DNA of 10,358 bases, taken from contig JAXDLK010000126.1 in the NCBI GenBank assembly GCA_034666665.1, positions 1 to 10,358 of the forward strand. The letters are read 5' to 3'. The position numbers and the translations under genes were made by a program. Shown piece after piece: positions 5,241 through 10,358 of the stretch (position 1 is the first letter of the stretch; each line of letters opens with the position of its first letter). A model generated the notes under the pieces. It saw nothing but the letters and a program-made list of their open reading frames with translations, made no database searches and was not told where the DNA came from. The stretch is from JAXDLK01 sp034666665. Lineage in GTDB: Bacteria > Desulfobacterota > Binatia > JACPRU01.

Positions 5241-7271
5241 TCAGTTGAACTGATACGTCAAGCGCATACCGACTTGGTCTCGATCGCGGAAGATGCCACC
5301 CCCGAAGAAGCTGCCGAAGATCGTCGAGTAAGAGAGCCGCAGCAGCAGACTGTCACTGAAGCGGTAGGTCACGTTCGGCAGAACCGAGCCCCATCCTTTG
5401 ATGTCGCCGACGAACGTGATCTGCGGCACGAGCCGTCCGTGCATCATGTACGCCTGGAACGTCACGTTGCCGAGCGACTGATACGCCGGTGAGCTCGTGC
5501 GGCTGCCGTCGGGCTGGGTGATGCCGAAGTCGAACTTGCCGAGATCCGGGTCCAGCTCCGCCCCCGGAGCGCTCAGCTGGCGGACGAGGCGGCGATACTT
5601 CGCATCGCTGGTGAGCCGGTAGGAATTGAACCACTGGGCGACGATGACGATGTTGTTGGTCGCGCTGATCCACGGCACGTTCACCTGGAACATGTCGTAG
5701 CCCACGACCCAGCGGAGGTAGTCCGCCGTCGGCACGAACGTGTCGAGGAATACCCCTTGCCCGCGAGCGAAGTTCTCGAGGTTCGGGATGTTGCCGATGT
5801 TCGCGATCGGCACCAGCGCCGGCTCGTCGATGAAGTAGCCGATCTCCGAGCGCACCACGCCGGGGACCAGACGCGGCTGGAAGAAGGAGACCGCACCGCC
5901 GACGACGGTGACGGTGCCGTGCGTCAGCTCGGCGATCACCGCCGTCGGCAGCGGCGGCGTCGTCTGCGCCGGACTGTCGGGTGGCAACGCGGGGTCGCTC
6001 ATCAGGAGGTCGGTGTAGTGGACGCGCGGCTCGGGCACGTCGGCCCAGCTCCGGTACGCGCCGACGCTGAAGGTATAGTCGCGGAACAGAATTCCGAGCA
6101 CGCGGATGCCGTAGCGGCTGTTCTCCCATTTCTTCTCGGGCAGGCGCTCGTAGAGGCTGGTCTTGATCGTGCCGCGCTTGATCAACCCCGGGCGTGACCG
6201 CGTGCAGCCCTCGTTCGGCGGACGCGAGCCGCCGAACTCCGCCTGCGACCGCTCGTTGGCGATGAACTGCGGGTCGCAGCCCGCCGGCGGCGCGTAGGGG
6301 TAATCGGCGCCGAGCGGCACCGGGCCCTGCGTCGTGTCGATGATGCCGGGAACCACGTAACTCTCCACGCCGAAGCTCGAGAGCGGTCCCCAGGTGTCGA
6401 TCAGCTGCACGTTCGTACGCACCATCCACAGTGGGATTCGCTGCTCGTCGAGATCCTCGTCGAATGGCAGGCCGAAGAGCCGGTCGAGCGGATTGTTGCC
6501 GTCGAGGAGCCGCTGCCCGTCCGACTCGCCCCAGGCGAGGTTCTGGCGGCCGATCCTCAGGAAGAACGGCCGCCGCTCGACGTTCATGTAGATCTCCCAC
6601 GGCTCATACTGCTGGGTGAAGAGATTCCGCGGATCGAAGATCTCCTGGTCGCGGAGCCGGGCGGCGCGCTGCTCGGGATTCGCGAGCTGGCACGTGATCG
6701 GGCTCGGCAGCACCAGGATCGCCGGCGCCGGGCCGCACGCGCCGATCCGCGTTCGCTCGTTGATCTCCACGCGGCGCGTGCCGCGGTAGATCGCCACCGG
6801 CTCGTTGCCGCCGAGGCCGGGCCCCGGGTGCGGGTCACCTCCCGGCGCGGCGCCCGCATTCGGAGAGCGTGACGCCGCAGACACCTTGTGGCGCCGAAGC
6901 TCGCGCCGGAACTGGTCGGCGCCGATGTCGTAGACGCCGTCGTAGATGAACCGGCCGGCGAAGCGGAACGACAGGTCGTCGAGCCAGGTCAAGGCGAGCG
7001 GCTTGTTCAGGTTCCCCTCGAACACCGGGAACGCGAAATTCCGCCACTGGATCAGGTGGCCGATCTGTACCTTCGGTTGAGTTCCCCCCCCCTCCAGGTC
7101 CTCCGGCCCGTCCGAATCCTGCATGCGTAAGCGCTGCTGCGTGTAGAACTGTCCCGTCACCTTGAAGTGGCGGCCCATGTCGAGGAAGAGCCCCCACGAA
7201 CGCGACGCTCCGATCAGGCCGAGCGCGATGCAGATCGCGAACGCGCCCCCCCACCTGCCGATCAGGCTCAA
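5241..7271 (-). CDS. DUF1302 family outer-membrane beta-barrel protein
   Basis: The chosen start is the TTG at 7271, preceded by AGGAGGT (7281-7275), giving 676 residues. The frame continues further upstream to 7664, but that part overlaps the YCF48 gene and reads as Arg/Gly-rich noise. From the TTG the protein opens with a signal peptide (basic SLIGRWG, hydrophobic AFAICIALGLIGA, cleavage near residue 22). The mature part has alternating amphipathic strands and family-like segments such as YEPWEIYMNVERR (222-234), GRQNLAWGESDGQR (241-254) and NPLDRLFGLPFDEDLDEQR (260-278). It ends VGMRLTYQFN, a barrel-closing strand. Cys179/Cys194 and Cys332/Cys356 lie in loop-like regions and may form disulfides. 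DUF1302 proteins are known from clusters with YCF48 and RND exporters and are thought to be outer-membrane channels for hydrophobic compounds; no substrate is established. It sits 71 bases after the YCF48 gene. Confidence 0.88.
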   Translation of the reverse strand: MSLIGRWGGAFAICIALGLIGASRSWGLFLDMGRHFKVTGQFYTQQRLRMQDSDGPEDLEGGGTQPKVQIGHLIQWRNFAFPVFEGNLNKPLALTWLDDLSFRFAGRFIYDGVYDIGADQFRRELRRHKVSAASRSPNAGAAPGGDPHPGPGLGGNEPVAIYRGTRRVEINERTRIGACGPAPAILVLPSPITCQLANPEQRAARLRDQEIFDPRNLFTQQYEPWEIYMNVERRPFFLRIGRQNLAWGESDGQRLLDGNNPLDRLFGLPFDEDLDEQRIPLWMVRTNVQLIDTWGPLSSFGVESYVVPGIIDTTQGPVPLGADYPYAPPAGCDPQFIANERSQAEFGGSRPPNEGCTRSRPGLIKRGTIKTSLYERLPEKKWENSRYGIRVLGILFRDYTFSVGAYRSWADVPEPRVHYTDLLMSDPALPPDSPAQTTPPLPTAVIAELTHGTVTVVGGAVSFFQPRLVPGVVRSEIGYFIDEPALVPIANIGNIPNLENFARGQGVFLDTFVPTADYLRWVVGYDMFQVNVPWISATNNIVIVAQWFNSYRLTSDAKYRRLVRQLSAPGAELDPDLGKFDFGITQPDGSRTSSPAYQSLGNVTFQAYMMHGRLVPQITFVGDIKGWGSVLPNVTYRFSDSLLLRLSYSTIFGSFFGGGIFRDRDQVGMRLTYQFN

Positions 7272-7342
7272 TCGACCTCCTCCCCTCGCTTCCCTACGGT
7301 CGCCCCCGTCCCCCGGAGCGACGCATGCGCCTCGATTCCGCG

Positions 7343-8407
7343 CTACGCCGGCGGCTCCTGCGAGAACCGGAGCTTCCGCCCCTCGATCGCGAACGTGAGC
7401 CCGGCGGCGCCGACGATCATTCCCCGCCCCGCGGACGGCAGGCTCACCCCCCGAATCCACTGCAGCCGCCGGTCCGGAGGCAGAGGCGAATCGGTCCAGG
7501 TCTCGCCGCCGTCCTCGGTGATCATCACCGAGCCGATGTCTCCGACCACCGCCCCGTGAGCACCGCGAACCTCCACGTCGTAGAAGCCCGGATTCTGCAG
7601 CACGTCGAGGAAACCCATCTGCTCCACGCCCGTGGCTGCCACCTGTCCGTGCTTCAGCTGCCACGTCGCACCCCGGTCCACGGTGCGCAGCAACAATCCG
7701 TCGATCCCGACGATGAACACGCGATCCGGCGATGCCGGCGCGACGCCGAAGAACGTCTTGTCGGTCCCTGCGGACTGCGGCACCCAGTTGTGGCCGCCAT
7801 CCGCGGTGTAGAGGATCGTGCCGAATTCACCGACGATCCATCCGGTGTCGCGATCGGCGAAGTCGACGTCGTAGAGGATCTTGTCCTCGGCGAGCGAGCG
7901 ATCCTGCCACGTCCGCCCGCCGTCACTCGTCTGGATGCGCACCCCCCAGTCGCCCACGGCCCAGCCGTTCGACACGCCGGCGAACTCGATCGCGAAGAGG
8001 TGCTTGTCCGTGCCGCTCTGCTGCAAGGTCCACGCGCCGCCGCCGTCCTCGGTATGCAGCACGACCCCTTGGCGGCCACACGCCCACCCCGTGCGCTCGT
8101 CGGTGAAGACGACGCTGAAGAGGTGCTCGGTCGTCGGCGTCGGCTGCATCTTCCAATGGCGGCCTCCATCGTCGGTGCGATAGACGGAGCCGAAGACACC
8201 GACGGCCCAGCCGAGGTCCGGGGTGACGAATTCGGTGTCGTAGAGGTCCTCGACGATCTGTGATCGCGCGCGAACGGACGGACCGACGGCCGATCCGGAG
8301 ATCGGCTTCTCGCTCGTGGTGCTGCAGCCCGTCGTCGCCGTCGCGACGACGAGGCAGAGGCACGCACCCCCTGCCGCGGCGAGAGACCGGGGCCAGGACC
8401 TCTTCAC
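7343..8407 (-). CDS. YCF48/BNR-repeat beta-propeller, probable lipoprotein
   Basis: The 354-residue product starts at the GTG at 8407 with AGAGG (8417-8413) at 5 bases. The N-terminus has the basic MKRSWPR, a hydrophobic stretch (9-24) and TTGC with Cys28, a weak lipobox. Six Asp-box repeats of the form T-x-D-x-G-x-x-W follow at about 78-85, 119-126, 160-167, 201-208, 242-249 and 297-304. Each is preceded by a GWAVG-like segment, and a degenerate seventh blade is at 331-345 (IVGAAG). This is the photosystem II assembly factor YCF48/HCF136 fold, which in non-photosynthetic bacteria occurs beside DUF1302 and RND exporter genes. It should be anchored in the periplasm or outer membrane and may bridge or chaperone envelope partners. 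It is the first gene of the minus-strand series and lies 71 bases ahead of DUF1302. Confidence 0.9.
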   Translation of the reverse strand: MKRSWPRSLAAAGGACLCLVVATATTGCSTTSEKPISGSAVGPSVRARSQIVEDLYDTEFVTPDLGWAVGVFGSVYRTDDGGRHWKMQPTPTTEHLFSVVFTDERTGWACGRQGVVLHTEDGGGAWTLQQSGTDKHLFAIEFAGVSNGWAVGDWGVRIQTSDGGRTWQDRSLAEDKILYDVDFADRDTGWIVGEFGTILYTADGGHNWVPQSAGTDKTFFGVAPASPDRVFIVGIDGLLLRTVDRGATWQLKHGQVAATGVEQMGFLDVLQNPGFYDVEVRGAHGAVVGDIGSVMITEDGGETWTDSPLPPDRRLQWIRGVSLPSAGRGMIVGAAGLTFAIEGRKLRFSQEPPA

Positions 8408-8437
8408 GGTAACCTCTTACTCCTCGGAATTGCGCGC

Positions 8438-8467
8438 GGTATAGATCGCGCGATCGATCGGTGTCAA
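8438..8467 (-). promoter_or_regulatory. Sigma-70-like promoter for the YCF48-DUF1302 transcript, with a palindrome in the spacer
   Basis: On the minus strand a perfect TTGACA (8467-8462) is followed after 18 bases by TATACC (8443-8438), which would start transcription about 20-25 bases before the YCF48 GTG at 8407. The spacer holds the perfect 12-bp palindrome GATCGCGCGATC (8444-8455), overlapped by CGATCGATCG (8451-8460), a plausible operator. The -35 box overlaps the GTG at 8461, which favours the ATG at 8482 as the start of the divergent synthetase. The same TATA core could serve the plus strand as TATAGAT (8440-8446), but no good -35 is seen for it. Confidence 0.55.
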
Positions 8468-8481
8468 CGCTCTGGCGACCC

Positions 8482-10089
8482 ATGCTGGAACGCCCGCCGC
8501 CCCGTGACGCGGAGCTCGCGCGGTCGTACCGCGACCGCGGATACTGGACCGGCGAATCACTCGCGGACGCGCTCGAACGAACCGCCGCACGACGGGGCCC
8601 CGAGGTCGCCGTCGTCGACGCCGGAGTGCGGCTGTCGTTCGCGGACCTTCGCCGGCTGGTAACGGCGGCCGCCCGGGGACTCGCGAGGCTCGGCGTCGCG
8701 CCCGGCGCCGTCGTCAGCATCCAGCTGCCGAACTGGTGGGAGACGGTGGTGCTGTTCGGAGCCGTCGCGCGGCTCGGCGCGGTGATCCATCCGATCCTGC
8801 CGACACATCGCCGCCAGGAGCTCGAGCTGACGATCGCGGAAGCCGGCAGCCGGCTTCTCGTCGTGCCGCAAGCGTACCGCGGCTTCGATCATCTGGCGCT
8901 CGCGAACGAGCTCCGCGCCGCCCCAGGCATCGAACGAATCGTCGTCGTCCGCGGGGCTGCCGGTCACGGCGCCTCGGCGTTCGCCGAGCTCCTGGAAGCC
9001 ACGAGCGTGTCGCTGCCTCCGCCGCCTCGAGGCGATTCCCTCCTCCTCCTCATGTACACGTCGGGGACGAGCGCCGAGCCCAAGGGCGTTCTCCACTCGC
9101 ACGACGCGCTCCTCTACGAGGCGCGAAGCCTCGAGCGAGCACATGGTCTCGCACCGGCGGATACCGTGCTGATGCCGTCACCGTTGGCACACGTCTCCGG
9201 GTTCGTGCACGCGACGCTCGTACCGTTCGTGCTCGGCACCCGCGCGGTTCTCGCCGACGTCTGGGATCCCGACGCGGCGCTCCGGTCGATCGAGCGCGAG
9301 CGTGTGACCTACATGGTCGGCGCGCCGCTCTTCCTTTCCGACCTGTGTACGCATCCGCACCTCGATCCCGGACGCATTGCGTCGCTGCGGCTCTTCTCGT
9401 GCGGCGGCGCCGACGTCTCGCCGGACCTGGTTCTCGACGCCCGGCGGCGCCTCGGCTGCGTCGTCAAGCGCGTGTACGGCTCGACGGAGCTGCCGACGCT
9501 CACGACCAGCGCGCAGGACGATCCGCCCGCACGTGCCGCGTTCACCGACGGCCGCCCGATCTGGGCCGCGGAGGCGAAGGTCGTCGGCGAGGGCGGCGAG
9601 GAGGTGCCGCGGGGAATCGAAGGCGACGTCCTCGGCCGCGGCCCGGAATGCTTCCTCGGCTATCGCAACCCGGCGCACGACGCCGACGCCTTCGCGCCCG
9701 GGGCCTGGTTCCGGACGGGAGATCTCGGTGCCGTCGACGAGCGGGGATACCTGACGATCACCGGCCGCAGGAAGGACATCGTCATCCGCAAGGGCGAGAA
9801 GCTGAGCGCTGCCGAAGTGGAGGAAGCGATCCGCAAGCATCCGGCGGTGGCGGACGTCGCCGTCATCGCGGTGCCCGATCGCGCGACCGGAGAGCGGGCA
9901 TGCGCGTGCGTCGTCACCCGCGACGGTACGCCGCTGCCACTTCCGGTGCTCATCGCGTTCTTGCGAGACTCGGGAATGGCCACGCGAAAGCTCCCCGAGC
10001 GTATCGAGAGCTTCGAGCGCCTGCCGCGCACCGCGAGCGGCAAGATCGCCAAGGCCGCGCTCCGGGAGCTGGTACTCTCCCGAGGTTAA
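8482..10089 (+). CDS. Acyl-CoA synthetase (AMP-dependent, adenylate-forming)
   Basis: From the ATG at 8482 the product is 535 residues, normal for class I acyl-CoA ligases. A GTG at 8461 would add seven residues but coincides with the -35 box of the divergent promoter. Motifs in order are the P-loop YTSGTSAEPKGV (192-203), PLAHVSGF (234-241), the adenine site YGSTE (332-336), TGDLG (412-416), the hinge GRRKDIVIRKGEKLS (428-442) and the catalytic lysine in RTASGKIAK (Lys521). It should activate a carboxylic acid to acyl-AMP and then acyl-CoA in the cytoplasm. The sequence resembles cyclohexanecarboxylate- and medium-chain-type ligases more than long-chain FadD, but the substrate cannot be read from it. 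It is divergent from the YCF48/DUF1302 genes and probably supplies CoA esters to the dehydrogenase and crotonase encoded downstream of them. Confidence 0.94.
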   Translation: MLERPPPRDAELARSYRDRGYWTGESLADALERTAARRGPEVAVVDAGVRLSFADLRRLVTAAARGLARLGVAPGAVVSIQLPNWWETVVLFGAVARLGAVIHPILPTHRRQELELTIAEAGSRLLVVPQAYRGFDHLALANELRAAPGIERIVVVRGAAGHGASAFAELLEATSVSLPPPPRGDSLLLLMYTSGTSAEPKGVLHSHDALLYEARSLERAHGLAPADTVLMPSPLAHVSGFVHATLVPFVLGTRAVLADVWDPDAALRSIERERVTYMVGAPLFLSDLCTHPHLDPGRIASLRLFSCGGADVSPDLVLDARRRLGCVVKRVYGSTELPTLTTSAQDDPPARAAFTDGRPIWAAEAKVVGEGGEEVPRGIEGDVLGRGPECFLGYRNPAHDADAFAPGAWFRTGDLGAVDERGYLTITGRRKDIVIRKGEKLSAAEVEEAIRKHPAVADVAVIAVPDRATGERACACVVTRDGTPLPLPVLIAFLRDSGMATRKLPERIESFERLPRTASGKIAKAALRELVLSRG

Positions 10090-10096
10090 CACCATT

Positions 10097-10126
10097 GCCG
10101 GTAGCTCTAGCGCGGCTACGCCCGGC
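10097..10126 (+). terminator. Imperfect hairpin behind the acyl-CoA synthetase
   Basis: GCCGG (10097-10101) pairs with CCGGC (10122-10126) and the adjoining TAGC (10102-10105) with GCTA (10115-10118), with a three-base bulge on the 3' side. It starts 8 bases after the TAA at 10087-10089. There is no T tract, so terminator activity is only suggested by position. Confidence 0.3.
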
Positions 10127-10130
10127 GTGA

Positions 10131-10250
10131 GCCCTCTCCCGTCCTGGGAGAGGGTGGCCGAAGGCCGGGTGAGGGTTCAGTGACGGTGCAAGTTCAGTGT
10201 GAGAGGACCGAGGTGTGGAACCCTCGCCCTCTCCCTGGAAGGGAGAGGGT
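10131..10250. repeat. Pair of inverted REP-like hairpin repeats
   Basis: Copy one has CCCTCTCCC (10132-10140) pairing with GGGAGAGGG (10146-10154), then the small hairpin GGCCGAAGGCC (10156-10166) and GGGTGAGGGTTC (10167-10178). Copy two lies in the opposite orientation: AACCCTCGCCCTCTCCCT pairs within itself (stem 10227-10236 / 10240-10249, loop GGA) and lacks the GGCCGAAGGCC insert. This is the widespread CCCTCTCCC...GGCCGAAGGCC...GTGAGGG type of intergenic repeat familiar from many proteobacterial genomes. Between the copies GTTCAGTG occurs twice (10175-10182, 10192-10199). Confidence 0.75.
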
Positions 10251-10358
10251 ATCGGAGCCTGACGCCGTTCACTGGTTAACTGACCGGCATCGGCCTAGGT
10301 CGCGGCTGGGTGAGAGGCAGGTGCGCTCAACTGAACGGCATTGCGGCTAACACCCCCC
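10251..10358. other. Non-coding right edge with short repeats
   Basis: I see no coding frame here. A 13-base direct repeat with one difference, AACTGACCGGCAT (10278-10290) and AACTGAACGGCAT (10329-10341), and the 8-bp inverted pair GCCGTTCA / TGAACGGC (10264-10271 / 10332-10339) are the only structure. The window ends in a run of six C. Confidence 0.5.

Noticed and set aside
5205..5492. Plus-strand open frame starting MCAMCETSP in the palindrome
   Set aside because: It runs antisense into the DUF1302 gene and has no motif; its start is only the mirror image of the repeat arm.
7272..7664. N-terminal extension of the DUF1302 protein
   Set aside because: The extension overlaps the YCF48 coding region, is Arg/Gly-rich, and the TTG at 7271 has a strong ribosome site and is followed directly by a signal peptide.
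10131..10250. CRISPR array
   Set aside because: Only two inverted, unequal repeat copies are present, with no regular spacers and no cas genes.

Overview
The window looks like a GC-rich chromosomal segment of a Gram-negative bacterium. An outer-membrane beta-barrel, a lipoprotein-like beta-propeller and an inner-membrane RND exporter are encoded together, which implies two membranes. The mixture of CoA-dependent enzymes, an ACMSD-type amidohydrolase and the DUF1302/YCF48/RND set recalls environmental deltaproteobacterial or Binatota-like genomes. That placement is inferred from gene content and base composition; there is no marker gene here.

Layout, left to right. Positions 1-1626 (+) hold the C-terminal part of an MMPL/RND-superfamily exporter cut by the window edge. 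It is followed after 13 bases by a 63-residue single-span membrane protein (1640-1831, +). A 129-base convergent intergenic region (1832-1960) carries two GC-rich hairpins, one behind each converging gene. A tight minus-strand series follows, listed in transcription order: a four-helix membrane protein (5183/5138 to 4782), an acyl-CoA dehydrogenase (4765 to 3581), an amidohydrolase-2 family protein (3576 to 2776) and a crotonase (2767 to 1961), with gaps of 16, 4 and 8 bases. Upstream on the same strand are a YCF48-like beta-propeller lipoprotein (8407 to 7343) and a DUF1302 outer-membrane protein (7271 to 5241). These are separated from the four-helix gene by an almost perfect 28-bp inverted repeat (5158-5230). 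A divergent gene for an acyl-CoA synthetase (8482-10089, +) shares a short regulatory region with the YCF48 gene. The right end (10090-10358) is non-coding and carries REP-like hairpin repeats.

How the genes may work together (inference): the RND exporter, its small partner, the YCF48 propeller and the DUF1302 barrel together span inner membrane, periplasm and outer membrane, and would move a hydrophobic compound across the envelope. The synthetase, acyl-CoA dehydrogenase, crotonase and amidohydrolase would activate and break down a carboxylic acid, possibly cyclic or branched, by a beta-oxidation-like route. The dehydrogenase, amidohydrolase and crotonase each lack residues regarded as canonical for their superfamily, so their exact reactions are open. 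The usual DUF1329 partner of such clusters is not in this window.
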